Source: Mycobacterium sp. ITM-2016-00318 | GTDB lineage: Bacteria; Actinomycetota; Actinomycetes; Mycobacteriales; Mycobacteriaceae | Direction of reading: 5' to 3' | Length of the DNA: 64,000 bases | Assembly (NCBI RefSeq): GCF_002968285.2 | Contig: NZ_CP134400.1 | Location: forward strand, 1,054,001 to 1,118,000 | Shown here: positions 20,252-29,218 of the stretch, in pieces | Position numbering within the stretch: the first letter of the stretch is position 1 | How the letters are laid out: every line of letters starts with the position of its first letter | Program-made: the position numbers and the translations under genes | Notes under the pieces: model-generated | What the model saw: the letters and a program-made list of their open reading frames with translations, nothing else | The model's database searches: none | What the model was told of the DNA's origin: nothing

Positions 20252-21133
20252 ATGCTCACCGAGCTCGTCCCATTGCCGGGCGGCACTTTCCGGATGGGGT
20301 CGACGAGGTTCTACCCCGAGGAGGCGCCGGCGCACACGGTGCAGGTGAGCGGCTTCGCGATCGAACGACACCCCGTGACCAACGCGCAGTACGCCGACTT
20401 CGTCGACGACACGGGCTATGTGACCGTCGCTGAACGCGATCTCGACCCGGCGTCGTACCCGGGAGCGAACCCGGACGACCTGGTGCCAGGCGGGCTGGTG
20501 TTCCGGCCCGCGTCAGGACCGGTGGATCTGCGGGACTGGCGGCAGTGGTGGGAGTGGAAGCCCGGCGCGTCGTGGCGACATCCGCTCGGTCCGGACAGCG
20601 GGATCGCCGACCGGCTGGCGCATCCGGTGGTGCAGGTCGCGTATCCCGACGCGGCCGCGTACGCGCAGTGGGCAGGCCGACGGCTGCCGACCGAGGCCGA
20701 ATGGGAGTACGCGGCGCGTGGGGGCAGCGCCGAAACGTATCCGTGGGGTGAGGACGCGACACCTGCGGGTCGGTTGATGGCCAATACGTGGCAGGGACGC
20801 TTCCCCTATCAGAACGATGGCGCGATGGGGTGGACGGGGACCTCGCCGGTCGGAACGTTTCCGCCGAACGGATACCGCCTCGTCGACATGATCGGCAACG
20901 TGTGGGAGTGGACGACGACCCGGTTCGAGGGGCACCACCGGTTGGGCGAGTCGGCTCAAAGGTGTTGTCCCACAGTCGATCAGGCGGACCCGTCGGTGAG
21001 CCAGGCGCTCAAGGGTGGCTCGCATCTGTGCGCTCCTGAGTACTGCCACCGGTACCGGCCTTCGGCACGGTCGCCGCAGTCGCAGGACAGCGCGACAACC
21101 CACATCGGATTCCGTTGCGTGGCAGACGTTTAG
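20252..21133 (+). CDS. Formylglycine-generating enzyme (sulfatase activator)
   Basis: 293 residues. Copper-dependent oxidase that converts the Cys of CxPxR sulfatase motifs to formylglycine. Seen: LPGGTFRMGSTRFYPEEAPAH, IERHPVTNAQYADFV, GRRLPTEAEWEYAARGG, LVDMIGNVWEWTT and the C-terminal active-site region GGSHLCAPEYCHRYRPSAR with Cys260 and Cys265, then THIGFRCV. It starts 4 bases after the lipoprotein stop. Homologous to M. tuberculosis Rv0712, also beside atsA, so its substrate is very likely the sulfatase at 17190. Confidence 0.95.
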   Translation: MLTELVPLPGGTFRMGSTRFYPEEAPAHTVQVSGFAIERHPVTNAQYADFVDDTGYVTVAERDLDPASYPGANPDDLVPGGLVFRPASGPVDLRDWRQWWEWKPGASWRHPLGPDSGIADRLAHPVVQVAYPDAAAYAQWAGRRLPTEAEWEYAARGGSAETYPWGEDATPAGRLMANTWQGRFPYQNDGAMGWTGTSPVGTFPPNGYRLVDMIGNVWEWTTTRFEGHHRLGESAQRCCPTVDQADPSVSQALKGGSHLCAPEYCHRYRPSARSPQSQDSATTHIGFRCVADV

Positions 21134-21186
21134 CGTCAAGCGTTGATATCGCATACAGGGTCGTGCAGAGCCGAAATTCGGAGCCC

Positions 21187-22041
21187 TCAGCGCAATCTTG
21201 GCGGCGTCCAGCCGCATCGTTCGAAGGCGTTGTACGCGCGATGAAGGATGAAACGCCTGCTGTGCTCGGCGACCACCCGGATATCGACCCAGCCCTGGCT
21301 ATCTATCAGTTCAGCTCGCCCGATGTCGTGCATATACTGACCGCGCACCTCGCTGTGGTGTGCGCCCTCGTAGTCGAATCCGACTCGCGGCTCGTCGTAA
21401 CCCATGTCGATGAACGCTCGATTCGTCCCGTCGCTCACCATGACTTGAGTGCGTGGCGCCGGCAGCCCGTCATCAATGAGCATCAAACGTAAACGTGTCT
21501 CCTGAGGAGACTGCGCTCCAGCGTCCATCAGTGACAACGCGACTCGAGCGCGCGGTAGACCCCGAGCCCTCGGGTAGCGTTCGGCAACCAGGAACGCCCG
21601 ATTTGCGTCGATACCTGTTGCCCGGGCGATCGCATCGAGATTGGCCACCGCGAGGTCTCGGGGAAGGTGGCGTGCAAGGTCGAAGGCCGTGCGTTCCGGA
21701 CTGGTGACCGGCATACCGGCGACAGCGACCACATCCACCTCGTCGAGGCGCTCATTGCGCACGAGGATTCCTGGTGGCGGCCTGCCGCAGCGCCAGATCA
21801 TTTCAATGGGTGTGTCCCGTCGGACCCAGAGCGCTCCGTGCATCGCGGCCGCGGCACGGCCCGCAATGACGGCGTTCCTGCCGGACCACAGCCAGGCGCC
21901 TACGGTTCGCTGGCCCAGCGATGGAACCATCTGCTTGGTGAGGTAGATGTCCGGCAAGATCGCTCGATAGTTCCAGCGCAGGCGAGCGCGGGTCAGGCCG
22001 CCGCTAGCCAAGGCGTCGCTTCCAACGAATACCTCGCTCAT
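21187..22041 (-). CDS. AbiEi/DUF559-like protein
   Basis: 284 residues. An N-terminal winged-helix-like half (GLTRARLRWNYRAILPDIYL; AAAAMHGALWVRRDTPIEM) resembles the AbiEi antitoxin domain, and the C-terminal half (SPQETRLRLMLIDDGLPAPRTQV; AFIDMGYDEPRVGFDYEGAHH) resembles a DUF559/Vsr-like endonuclease fold, including the DxGYxxxxVxxxYEGxxH pattern. Proteins of this type are abundant as singletons in mycobacteria; no AbiEii-type toxin gene lies beside it, so a toxin-antitoxin role is not supported here. Confidence 0.65.
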   Translation of the reverse strand: MSEVFVGSDALASGGLTRARLRWNYRAILPDIYLTKQMVPSLGQRTVGAWLWSGRNAVIAGRAAAAMHGALWVRRDTPIEMIWRCGRPPPGILVRNERLDEVDVVAVAGMPVTSPERTAFDLARHLPRDLAVANLDAIARATGIDANRAFLVAERYPRARGLPRARVALSLMDAGAQSPQETRLRLMLIDDGLPAPRTQVMVSDGTNRAFIDMGYDEPRVGFDYEGAHHSEVRGQYMHDIGRAELIDSQGWVDIRVVAEHSRRFILHRAYNAFERCGWTPPRLR

Positions 22042-22179
22042 GCCGCAATGCTGTCCAGACGAGCTGACAGATTCGCTCGGGCCTGCGGAAATTGCTTAAA
22101 GGGCTGTGGATAACCTGCTACGGCAGCCGTACGCGCAATACCGGCGTGATGCCGATGGGGCGCCGATAGGGTCACCGCC

Positions 22180-23253
22180 GTGAGCGACATCAAGTATCGG
22201 GTGATTCTGTGGGGGCCTGGCTCGATCGGCAGCGAGCTGCTGACGGCGATCATCGATCATTGCGCCGACCTCGAACTCGTCGGCGTCAAGGTCTATTCGC
22301 AAGCCAAGAACGGCGTCGACGCCGGAACTCTCGTCGGCCGCGACCCGATCGGCGTCGCCGCGACTACTGACGACGATGCGATCCTCGCATTGGACGCCGA
22401 CTGCGTGATCTACACACCGCGCATCGGCGACATCGACGAGGTGTGCAGACTATTGGCCAGCGGTAAGAACGTCGCCACCACGGTGTTCCTCTTCTATCCG
22501 CCGCGCCTGCCCGACGCTGAGCGCGAACGGCTCGAGGCGGCCTGCCGCGAGGGCAACAGCACGTTCCACTCCAGCGGCATCAATCCCGGCAACCTGTCGG
22601 GAGTCCTACCGCTGGCGTTATCCGGCATGAGTCGCACCATCGACAAGATCACGCTGCAAGAGCGCGCCGACATGACGCTCTACGACAGCACCGACATCAG
22701 CTTCGGAAACATGAAGTTCGGCGAACCGCTCGACGTCGTGAACCCCGACGTCGACGAGTACCTCCGCGATATGAAGTCGATGTTCGTCGAGCAGATCTGG
22801 TTTCTGGGGGACGCACTCAACGCGGGCCTCGACGAAGTCACCGTCGACATCGAGGCGCTACCCGCCGAACAGGACCACCAGATCTTCGACCGCCTGCTCA
22901 AGGCGGGAACCACCGCAGGTCAACGCTGGAACATGGTCGGGCGGCGCAACGGCGAACCGCGCATCGAGATCGAGACACTGTGGACCGTCGGCAACGAATA
23001 CCCGGAGCATTGGCCCGCGCCCGAGCACGGCTGGACGCTGACCATCGAGGGTGACCCTTCGATGCGCGTGCACTTCCTCACTCTGGCGAGCTTCACGCGC
23101 AACGCGGGCATCGCCGAGCACGCCCAAGCCGCAAACATCGCCACCGGGATGCAGGTCCTCAACGCCGTGCCCGCGGTGTGCGACGCGCCTGCGGGGTTCG
23201 CCACCAACGGCACGCTGCCGCTGATCCGCAGCGCGACGGGCTTCAGGAGCTAG
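22180..23253 (+). CDS. NAD(P)-dependent dehydrogenase with DapB-like N-terminal domain
   Basis: 357 residues from a GTG. The start KYRVILWGPGSIGSELLTAII is a Rossmann nucleotide-binding loop and the layout resembles the dihydrodipicolinate reductase N-terminal domain family, including 2,4-diaminopentanoate dehydrogenase-like proteins. Seen further: DADCVIYTPRIGDIDEVCRLLASGKNVATT and the SSGINPGNLSGVLPLALSGM loop. It is not the housekeeping dapB, since the C-terminal part differs and the context is unrelated to lysine synthesis. Substrate unknown. Confidence 0.72.
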   Translation: MSDIKYRVILWGPGSIGSELLTAIIDHCADLELVGVKVYSQAKNGVDAGTLVGRDPIGVAATTDDDAILALDADCVIYTPRIGDIDEVCRLLASGKNVATTVFLFYPPRLPDAERERLEAACREGNSTFHSSGINPGNLSGVLPLALSGMSRTIDKITLQERADMTLYDSTDISFGNMKFGEPLDVVNPDVDEYLRDMKSMFVEQIWFLGDALNAGLDEVTVDIEALPAEQDHQIFDRLLKAGTTAGQRWNMVGRRNGEPRIEIETLWTVGNEYPEHWPAPEHGWTLTIEGDPSMRVHFLTLASFTRNAGIAEHAQAANIATGMQVLNAVPAVCDAPAGFATNGTLPLIRSATGFRS

Positions 23254-23343
23254 CGAGAGTGCGCGAAATGCCGCAGGTCAGCGGCGTGTCGGCGGGCAGT
23301 GCCCCAAGGTCGCGACCGAAGGGAAGGGCTGACCAGCGGCGAT

Positions 23344-23372
23344 TTGGTTCTGCGCTGGTCGTCGCCTAGAAT
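23344..23372 (+). promoter_or_regulatory. Promoter of the spc ribosomal operon
   Basis: TTGGTT at 23344-23349 and TAGAAT at 23367-23372, 17 bases apart, the best promoter match in this gap. Transcription would start near 23379, giving a leader of about 120 bases before rplN. Confidence 0.68.
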
Positions 23373-23500
23373 TCACTGGTTGCCTTGGGCAGACCTCGGC
23401 TCTCCGATATGGAAAGCCCTGCGTGCCCTTCGGAAACGCAAGACCACGTACGTCAGGTCGGTATCTGCCGTGCATACATAACCAGGTCTGAGGAGATCGA

Positions 23501-23869
23501 GTGATTCAGCAGGAATCGCGGGTGAAGGTCGCCGACAACACGGGCGCCAAGGAGATCTTGTGCATCCGCGTGCTCGGCGGCTCGGGGCGGCGCTACGCCG
23601 GCATCGGCGACATCATCGTGGCGACCGTCAAGGAAGCCATCCCCGGTGGCAACGTCAAGCGCGGCGAGGTCGTCAAGGCCGTCATCGTCCGCACCGTCAA
23701 GGAGCGCAGGCGCGCCGACGGCAGCTACATCAAGTTCGACGAGAACGCCGCGGTCATCATCAAGGCCGACAACGACCCGCGTGGTACCCGCATCTTCGGC
23801 CCCGTCGGCCGTGAACTGCGCGAGAAGCGCTTCATGAAGATCGTTTCGCTCGCCCCGGAGGTGTTGTAG
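23501..23869 (+). CDS. rplN: 50S ribosomal protein L14
   Basis: 122 residues from GTG with GAGGAGATCGA upstream. [35 protein letters not shown] and [26 protein letters not shown] are invariant L14 features. L14 forms an intersubunit bridge and is a docking site for RsfS. First gene of the spc operon. Confidence 0.99.
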   Translation: MIQQESRVKVADNTGAKEILCIRVLGGSGRRYAGIGDIIVATVKEAIPGGNVKRGEVVKAVIVRTVKERRRADGSYIKFDENAAVIIKADNDPRGTRIFGPVGRELREKRFMKIVSLAPEVL

Positions 23870-24187
23870 ATGAAGGTCCACAAGGGCGACACCGTGCTGG
23901 TTGTCTCCGGCAAGGACAAAGGCGCCAAAGGCAAGGTGCTGCAGGCATTTCCGACCCGCAACAAGGTGCTCGTCGAGGGCGTCAACCGCATCAAGAAGCA
24001 CACCGCGGTTTCGCGCAACGAGCGCGGTGCGCAGTCGGGTGGGATCGTCACCCAGGAGGCGCCGATTCACGTGTCGAACGTGATGGTGGTCGACTCCGAC
24101 GGCAAGCCGACGCGCATCTCGTACCGCAGAGACGACGAGACCGGCAAGAAGGTCCGTATCGCCAAGACCAACGGCAAGGACATCTGA
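23870..24187 (+). CDS. rplX: 50S ribosomal protein L24
   Basis: 105 residues with a KOW motif at the start ([23 protein letters not shown]) and [20 protein letters not shown], standard for L24, an early 23S rRNA assembly initiator. It follows the rplN stop directly. Confidence 0.99.
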   Translation: MKVHKGDTVLVVSGKDKGAKGKVLQAFPTRNKVLVEGVNRIKKHTAVSRNERGAQSGGIVTQEAPIHVSNVMVVDSDGKPTRISYRRDDETGKKVRIAKTNGKDI

Positions 24188-24188
24188 G

Positions 24189-24761
24189 ATGACTACCGCT
24201 GAGAAGACCCAGAAGACGCTGCCGCGTTTGAAGCAGCGCTACCGCGAGGAGATCCGCGACGCGCTGCAGAAGGAATTCGGCTACGCCAACGTCATGCAGA
24301 TCCCCGGCGTGGTCAAGGTCGTCGTGAACATGGGCGTCGGCGACGCCGCCCGCGACGCCAAGCTCATCAACGGTGCGGTCAACGACCTGCAGCTGATCAC
24401 CGGCCAGAAGCCCGAGGTGCGCAGGGCCACCAAGTCGATCGCGCAGTTCAAGCTCCGCGAAGGCATGCCGATCGGCGCGCGCGTCACGCTGCGCGGCGAC
24501 CGGATGTGGGAGTTCCTTGACCGGCTGATCTCGATTTCGCTGCCGCGTATCCGCGACTTCCGCGGGCTCGGCCCCAAGCAGTTCGACGGCCGAGGCAACT
24601 ACACCTTCGGGCTGACCGAGCAGTCGGTGTTCCACGAGATCGACGTGGACTCGATCGACCGGCCCCGCGGTATGGACATCACCGTCGTCACCACGGCGAC
24701 GACCGACGACGAAGGACGAGCGCTTCTGCGGGCCCTCGGCTTTCCGTTCAAGGAGAACTGA
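24189..24761 (+). CDS. rplE: 50S ribosomal protein L5
   Basis: 190 residues. [45 protein letters not shown] and the C-terminal DIDRP-like [23 protein letters not shown] identify L5, which binds 5S rRNA and contacts P-site tRNA. One base separates it from rplX. Confidence 0.99.
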   Translation: MTTAEKTQKTLPRLKQRYREEIRDALQKEFGYANVMQIPGVVKVVVNMGVGDAARDAKLINGAVNDLQLITGQKPEVRRATKSIAQFKLREGMPIGARVTLRGDRMWEFLDRLISISLPRIRDFRGLGPKQFDGRGNYTFGLTEQSVFHEIDVDSIDRPRGMDITVVTTATTDDEGRALLRALGFPFKEN

Positions 24762-24765
24762 GCAG

Positions 24766-24951
24766 ATGGCAAAGAAGGCTCTGGTCAACAAGGCCAACAA
24801 GAAGCCCAAGTTCAAGGTGCGCGGCTACACGCGCTGCAACAGGTGCGGTCGTCCGCACGCGGTGTACCGCAAGTTCGGGCTCTGCCGCATCTGCCTGCGC
24901 GAGATGGCGCACGCGGGCGAGCTCCCAGGTGTCCAGAAATCCAGCTGGTAG
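24766..24951 (+). CDS. rpsN: 30S ribosomal protein S14, zinc-ribbon type
   Basis: 61 residues, the short type-Z S14 with two CxxC pairs (CNRCGR and CRICLR) that bind one zinc. [21 protein letters not shown] is the usual start. Mycobacteria also carry a zinc-free S14 paralogue used under zinc starvation; this copy is the zinc-replete version by its four Cys. Confidence 0.98.
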   Translation: MAKKALVNKANKKPKFKVRGYTRCNRCGRPHAVYRKFGLCRICLREMAHAGELPGVQKSSW

Positions 24952-25037
24952 CAGCCGAACAGACCACAATCCAATCTCCAATTAGTTGCGGCAGGCCCTG
25001 AAAGGGGAACCGCCGCGAGGAAGGTGAACCGGCTGTC

Positions 25038-25436
25038 ATGACCATGACGGACCCGATCGCAGACTTCTTGACACGTCTGCGCAACGCCAATTCGGCGTAC
25101 CACGATGAGGTGACGCTGCCCCACTCGAAGATCAAGGCGAACATCGCCGAGATCCTCAAGAGTGAGGGTTACATCACCGACTACCACACCGAGGATGCTC
25201 GAGTGGGCAAGTCGCTGGTCGTCGAACTGAAGTACGGCCCGAGCCGCGAGCGAAGCATCGCGGGACTGCGCCGGGTGTCCAAGCCCGGTCTGCGGGTGTA
25301 CGCCAAATCCACCAATCTGCCGCGGGTGCTCGGCGGCCTCGGCGTGGCGATCATCTCCACGTCCTCGGGGCTGCTCACCGATCGCCAGGCAGCACGACAA
25401 GGCGTGGGCGGCGAAGTCCTCGCGTACGTGTGGTGA
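25038..25436 (+). CDS. rpsH: 30S ribosomal protein S8
   Basis: 132 residues. [20 protein letters not shown] and [26 protein letters not shown] are diagnostic for S8, a primary 16S rRNA-binding protein and, in E. coli, the repressor of the spc operon. An 86-base spacer separates it from rpsN and holds a GAGGAAGGTG ribosome site. A start three codons downstream (ATGACGGAC) is possible. Confidence 0.99.
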   Translation: MTMTDPIADFLTRLRNANSAYHDEVTLPHSKIKANIAEILKSEGYITDYHTEDARVGKSLVVELKYGPSRERSIAGLRRVSKPGLRVYAKSTNLPRVLGGLGVAIISTSSGLLTDRQAARQGVGGEVLAYVW

Positions 25437-25451
25437 GGGGAGGAACTAGCT

Positions 25452-25991
25452 ATGTCGCGCATTGGTAAGCAGCCGGTTGCGGTACCAAACGGAGTCGACG
25501 TGACGATCGACGGGCAGCACGTCTCGGTCAAGGGGCCCAAGGGCACCCTGGACCTCGCGGTCGCCGAGCCGATCAAGGTGGCCCGCGACGACGACGGCGC
25601 CATCGTGGTGACCCGCCCCGACGACGAGCGGCGCAACCGCTCGCTGCACGGGTTGTCGCGCACCCTGGTGGCCAACCTCGTCACCGGTGTCACGGACGGT
25701 TACACCATCAAGATGGAGATCTTCGGCGTCGGTTACCGCGTGGTGGCCAAGGGCAGCAACCTCGAGTTCGCCCTGGGTTACAGCCACCCGGTACTGATCA
25801 CCGCCCCCGAGGGCGTCACGTTCGCGGTGGAGACGCCGACGAAGTTCTCGATCTCCGGTATCGACAAGCAGAAGGTCGGCCAGATCGCGGCCAACATCCG
25901 TCGCCTGCGGAAGAGCGACCCCTACAAGGGCAAGGGCATCCGCTACGAGGGTGAGCAGATCCGCCGCAAGGTCGGAAAGACAGGTAAGTAG
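25452..25991 (+). CDS. rplF: 50S ribosomal protein L6
   Basis: 179 residues: [30 protein letters not shown], and C-terminal [18 protein letters not shown] with [13 protein letters not shown] are standard L6, near the factor-binding site of the 50S. Preceded by GGGAGG. Confidence 0.99.
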   Translation: MSRIGKQPVAVPNGVDVTIDGQHVSVKGPKGTLDLAVAEPIKVARDDDGAIVVTRPDDERRNRSLHGLSRTLVANLVTGVTDGYTIKMEIFGVGYRVVAKGSNLEFALGYSHPVLITAPEGVTFAVETPTKFSISGIDKQKVGQIAANIRRLRKSDPYKGKGIRYEGEQIRRKVGKTGK

Positions 25992-25993
25992 CT

Positions 25994-26401
25994 ATGGCTC
26001 AAGCGCAGAAAGAAACAGGCGCAAAGAAGGCAAGCGGGCAGAGTGTCTCGGCGACCCGTCGGACGTCGCGGGTGCGCAGGCACGCCCGGCTGCGCAAGAA
26101 GATCGAGGGCACGGCCGATCGGCCGCGTCTGGTGGTCAACCGCTCCGCTCGGCACATTCACGTGCAGCTGGTCAACGACCTCAACGGCACCACGCTTGCC
26201 GCGGCGTCGTCGATCGAAGCCGATGTGCGCGGAGTGGACGGCGACAAGAAGGCCCACAGCAAGCGGGTCGGTCAGCTCATCGCCGAGCGCGCCAAGGCCG
26301 CAGGCATCGAGACCGTCGTGTTCGACCGGGGTGGCTACACCTATGGCGGACGGCTGGCGGCGCTGGCCGATGCGGCTCGCGAAGGCGGGCTGAAGTTCTG
26401 A
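25994..26401 (+). CDS. rplR: 50S ribosomal protein L18
   Basis: 135 residues; [30 protein letters not shown] and [29 protein letters not shown] are the 5S rRNA-binding L18 family. Its TGA overlaps the ATG of a 12-residue open frame that leads into rpsE. Confidence 0.99.
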   Translation: MAQAQKETGAKKASGQSVSATRRTSRVRRHARLRKKIEGTADRPRLVVNRSARHIHVQLVNDLNGTTLAAASSIEADVRGVDGDKKAHSKRVGQLIAERAKAAGIETVVFDRGGYTYGGRLAALADAAREGGLKF

Positions 26402-26439
26402 TGACGAACGACCTGAAAATTATTGGAAGGATTGCCTAA
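26401..26439 (+). CDS. Possible 12-residue coupling peptide between rplR and rpsE
   Basis: ATG at 26401 overlaps the rplR stop (TGATG) and a TAA at 26437-26439 overlaps the rpsE start (TAATG), giving the peptide [12 protein letters not shown]. The GGAAGG ribosome site for rpsE lies inside it. It may let ribosomes pass from rplR to rpsE without release. It could also be chance, since there is no evidence the peptide itself matters. Confidence 0.4.
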   Translation: MTNDLKIIGRIA

Positions 26440-27125
26440 TGGCCGAGCAGGCAGCAGGAGCCGCCGGGCCTTCGACCTCGGACGGCAGGCCGCCGCGGGG
26501 TGACCGCGACGGCCGGGGTCGTCGTGACGATCGTGGTGGTCGCCGTGACCGCGACGGCGGCGAGAAGAGCAACTATCTCGAGCGTGTCGTCGCGATCAAC
26601 CGCGTCTCCAAGGTGGTCAAGGGCGGTCGGCGCTTCAGCTTCACCGCGCTGGTCATCGTCGGCGACGGCCGCGGCATGGTCGGTGTCGGCTATGGCAAGG
26701 CCAAGGAAGTTCCGGCCGCGATCGCCAAGGGCGTCGAGGAGGCACGCAAGGGCTTCTTCCGCGTTCCGCTGATCGGTGGCACCATCACGCACCCGGTGCA
26801 GGGTGAGGCCGCAGCCGGTGTGGTCATGCTGCGCCCGGCCAGCCCCGGTACCGGTGTGATCGCCGGCGGCGCTGCCCGTGCGGTGCTCGAATGCGCTGGG
26901 GTTCGCGACATTCTGGCCAAGTCGCTGGGCAGTGACAACGCGATCAACGTGGTGCATGCCACCGTTGCCGCGCTGAAGTTGCTGCAGCGTCCCGAAGAGG
27001 TGGCCGCGCGTCGTGGCCTACCCATCGAGGATGTGGCGCCTCCCAGCATGCTGCGGGCGCGTCGTGAGGCCGATGCGGCAGCCGCAAGCGCCGGCGCCGC
27101 CGCACGTGGTGAAGGGTCGGCATAG
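26439..27125 (+). CDS. rpsE: 30S ribosomal protein S5
   Basis: 228 residues. The core [47 protein letters not shown] and [25 protein letters not shown] segments define S5, which affects decoding accuracy. It is longer than E. coli S5 (167) because of a 40-residue Arg/Asp/Gly-rich N-terminal extension and an Ala-rich tail, as in other mycobacteria. Confidence 0.98.
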   Translation: MAEQAAGAAGPSTSDGRPPRGDRDGRGRRDDRGGRRDRDGGEKSNYLERVVAINRVSKVVKGGRRFSFTALVIVGDGRGMVGVGYGKAKEVPAAIAKGVEEARKGFFRVPLIGGTITHPVQGEAAAGVVMLRPASPGTGVIAGGAARAVLECAGVRDILAKSLGSDNAINVVHATVAALKLLQRPEEVAARRGLPIEDVAPPSMLRARREADAAAASAGAAARGEGSA

Positions 27126-27127
27126 CC

Positions 27128-27307
27128 ATGGCAGAGCTGAAGATCACCCAGGTACGCAGCACCATTGGTGCCCGGTGGAGGCAGAAGGAAAGCTTGCGGT
27201 CGTTGGGATTGCGGAAGATCCGCCAGTCGGTCGTCCGCACGGACGACGAGCAGACCCGCGGCCTCATCAAGACGGTGCACCACCTCGTTCAGGTTGAAGA
27301 GGTATAG
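27128..27307 (+). CDS. rpmD: 50S ribosomal protein L30
   Basis: 59 residues: [20 protein letters not shown] then [19 protein letters not shown] and HHLVQVEEV, standard L30. It starts 2 bases after rpsE (ATAGCCATG) and ends 2 bases before rplO. Confidence 0.98.
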   Translation: MAELKITQVRSTIGARWRQKESLRSLGLRKIRQSVVRTDDEQTRGLIKTVHHLVQVEEV

Positions 27308-27309
27308 CA

Positions 27310-27753
27310 ATGACGATCAAACTGCACGATCTGAAGCCGGCGCCCGGCTCGAAGACCGCGAAGACCCGCGTCGGTCGCGGCGAGGGCTCCAAGGGCAAGA
27401 CCGCAGGCCGCGGTACGAAGGGCACGAAGGCGCGCAAGAACGTCCCCGCGACGTTCGAGGGTGGCCAGATGCCGATCCACATGCGGCTGCCCAAGCTCAA
27501 GGGCTTCCGTAACCGGTTCCGCACCGAATACGAGGTCGTCAACGTCGGCGATCTCAACAAGCTGTTCCCCAAGGGCGGCGACGTCGGTGTCGAGGAACTG
27601 GTGGCCGCGGGCGCAGTCCGGAAGAAGTCGCTGGTCAAGGTGCTCGGTGACGGCAAGCTGACCGTGAAGGTCAACGTGACCGCCCACAAGTTCAGCGGCA
27701 GCGCGAAGGAAAAGATCACGGCCGCAGGTGGTTCCGTAACCGAGGTCGCCTAA
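27310..27753 (+). CDS. rplO: 50S ribosomal protein L15
   Basis: 147 residues with [20 protein letters not shown], the Gly-rich [34 protein letters not shown] segment and the C-terminal [24 protein letters not shown]15 is a late 50S assembly protein. Last gene of this operon; secY lies 20 kb away rather than directly after it. Confidence 0.99.
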   Translation: MTIKLHDLKPAPGSKTAKTRVGRGEGSKGKTAGRGTKGTKARKNVPATFEGGQMPIHMRLPKLKGFRNRFRTEYEVVNVGDLNKLFPKGGDVGVEELVAAGAVRKKSLVKVLGDGKLTVKVNVTAHKFSGSAKEKITAAGGSVTEVA

Positions 27754-27773
27754 CTTCCGCGAGAGAACGCAGA

Positions 27774-27803
27774 AGCCCCCGCACGCCCGGCGTGTCGGGG
27801 GCT
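27774..27803. terminator. Hairpin terminator after rplO
   Basis: AGCCCCCG and CGGGGGCT enclose a second stem CACGCC/GGCGTG, giving a nearly continuous strong hairpin 20 bases after the rplO stop. No T-run follows. It separates the spc operon from the convergent amidase gene and could act on both strands. Confidence 0.6.
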
Positions 27804-27818
27804 CTCGCGTGAGGGGCG

Positions 27819-28661
27819 TCAGGGTGCGCCGGATTGGATCTCAGCGACTCTCGCGTCGGCCTCGGGCCCGCAGATCTTCTGCAGATTCACCGGGGGCGTA
27901 GCCAGTAGGGCGCCGACACGGTCCGTGAGGTCGGGAATGCGAGCGTAGAGGGCTGAGCCGGGGCAGGAAGTGTCACCACTGGCGTCTTTGTGGCCCGCCA
28001 GTCGATCGGCCGCGATACCGTATTGCTCTGCGGCCCAGGCGAAGGCGAGCGCGGCACCGTTGAGCTGCGCTTCGGTTATGTCCTCTTCGTCGAAATTCCC
28101 CTCGCAGACCACGAGGAAGTGTCGGGTGGGGTCGTAGCTCGTCGCGGTGTCGCCGACGAGGTTCGGATCCCGCAACTCGTAGATGTTCCCGTTGCGGTCG
28201 ACGCTGAGGTGATAGGCGATGTCGATCCACCCGTGAGTGCCCTGGTGATACTGCTGGTGCTGTCGAAGTCGAGCGGGTGCGTTGGCATTGTCACCAAGGA
28301 CGACCGCAGTGTGGTGGACAGTCATGAAGCTAGGAACGTGGGGTGTGCCGCCTGCTTGCGGCGGGGCGGCGCCCCACGCTGCTCGGCACAGCATCACGTT
28401 AGAAGCAGGCTGAACAGGGGCCAGCGGCGGTGCCGCTGGCGCCGGTGCTGGGCCCGCCAACGCGCTGGGGCCGGGGGCCGCCGGCCGAGCTGACCTCGGC
28501 GGCGGCCCTGAGCTCGGTCCCGCGGTCGGCTCGGTCGAACAGGCGCCGGCTGTCGCGACCGTGAGGCCAGCCGCCCCAGCCAGGCGCAGCAACCGACGGC
28601 GGCTGATCTCAGCCGAGCTGCTCGGCCGGTGCACCGGATATGCATCCACAACGGTCACCAT
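27819..28661 (-). CDS. Exported N-acetylmuramoyl-L-alanine amidase, PGRP/amidase_2 type
   Basis: 280 residues. The leader holds a twin-arginine-like motif (SRRRLLRLAGAAGLTVATAG) ending near a Cys (GACS), so the protein is exported, perhaps lipidated, although the lipobox is imperfect. A Pro/Ala linker is followed by a zinc amidase domain: FMTVHHTAVV, GWIDIAYHLSVDRNGNIYELR and AGHKDASGDTSCPG, which supply the His/His/Cys zinc ligands seen in T7 lysozyme-type and PGRP amidases. It is expected to cut the peptide from muramic acid in peptidoglycan. It ends close to the rplO terminator, convergent with the ribosomal operon. Confidence 0.85.
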   Translation of the reverse strand: MVTVVDAYPVHRPSSSAEISRRRLLRLAGAAGLTVATAGACSTEPTAGPSSGPPPRSARPAAPGPSALAGPAPAPAAPPLAPVQPASNVMLCRAAWGAAPPQAGGTPHVPSFMTVHHTAVVLGDNANAPARLRQHQQYHQGTHGWIDIAYHLSVDRNGNIYELRDPNLVGDTATSYDPTRHFLVVCEGNFDEEDITEAQLNGAALAFAWAAEQYGIAADRLAGHKDASGDTSCPGSALYARIPDLTDRVGALLATPPVNLQKICGPEADARVAEIQSGAP

Positions 28662-28700
28662 ACGTAACGGCCGTTCACGACTGCTTTTCCGGCGGGTCGC

Positions 28701-28755
28701 GAGTGGCCACTTGTGCTACGCCTTAAGCGCTGAACCTGCACATAAGTGGCCACTC
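28701..28755. repeat. Two copies of a palindromic 12-mer upstream of the amidase gene
   Basis: GAGTGGCCACTT at 28701-28712 and AAGTGGCCACTC at 28744-28755. Each contains the perfect palindrome AGTGGCCACT and the two are mutual inverted repeats 43 bases apart, about four helical turns. The stretch lies between the upstream membrane-protein stop and the amidase start, so it may be an operator for the amidase or a transcript hairpin. Confidence 0.55.
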
Positions 28756-28771
28756 GGCAGAAGTACTTACG

Positions 28772-29218
28772 TCACCCGCCGATCTCGGCAAGCGCCAGCA
28801 GTGCCAGCACAATCGTCGCCACCGCAAGGATGCCGTGTGCCACGACGACCGCTACGGGAAAAGATCGCTCCGGGGCGTCCTGCAGCGGGCTCCCGGGCGC
28901 CGCAGTCGGCTGCCCCGCGGTGGAGCCGACCCTGCGGGCCGACGCCCAGCGGGCCACCATCACGAACCCGAGGATCGCGACCGGAGCGAGTAGCGCCAGA
29001 CCGATCCAGCCGATCGTGTGGTTATCGGTGATCACGTAGACGATCCACAGCACCAAGCCGACCGCTGCCAGGACGAAGTGCCCGAACACGACCGCCGGAG
29101 GCAGTCTGGACGCCGTCGATGCACGGTGGCCGCCGCCGCGGACCCATTTGGCGAGCATGAACGCACCGCCGCCCGCAGTGAGGATCCAGACGATGAGAGA
29201 CGCGATAGCCATGGTCAT
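28772..29218 (-). CDS. Four-helix integral membrane protein
   Basis: 148 residues with four hydrophobic segments: IASLIVWILTAGGGAFML, VVFGHFVLAAVGLVLWIVYVI, IGWIGLALLAPVAILGFVMVA and VVVAHGILAVATIVLALLALA. Several conserved-looking His (FGHFVL, VAHGIL) might bind a metal or haem. Its start overlaps the end of the DUF2231 gene by 4 bases, so both are in one operon. Function not recognised. Confidence 0.7.
   Translation of the reverse strand: MTMAIASLIVWILTAGGGAFMLAKWVRGGGHRASTASRLPPAVVFGHFVLAAVGLVLWIVYVITDNHTIGWIGLALLAPVAILGFVMVARWASARRVGSTAGQPTAAPGSPLQDAPERSFPVAVVVAHGILAVATIVLALLALAEIGG

Noticed and set aside
21187-22041. Toxin-antitoxin pair
   Set aside because: Only the AbiEi-like half is present; neighbouring genes are an FGE and a dehydrogenase, with no AbiEii-type nucleotidyltransferase.
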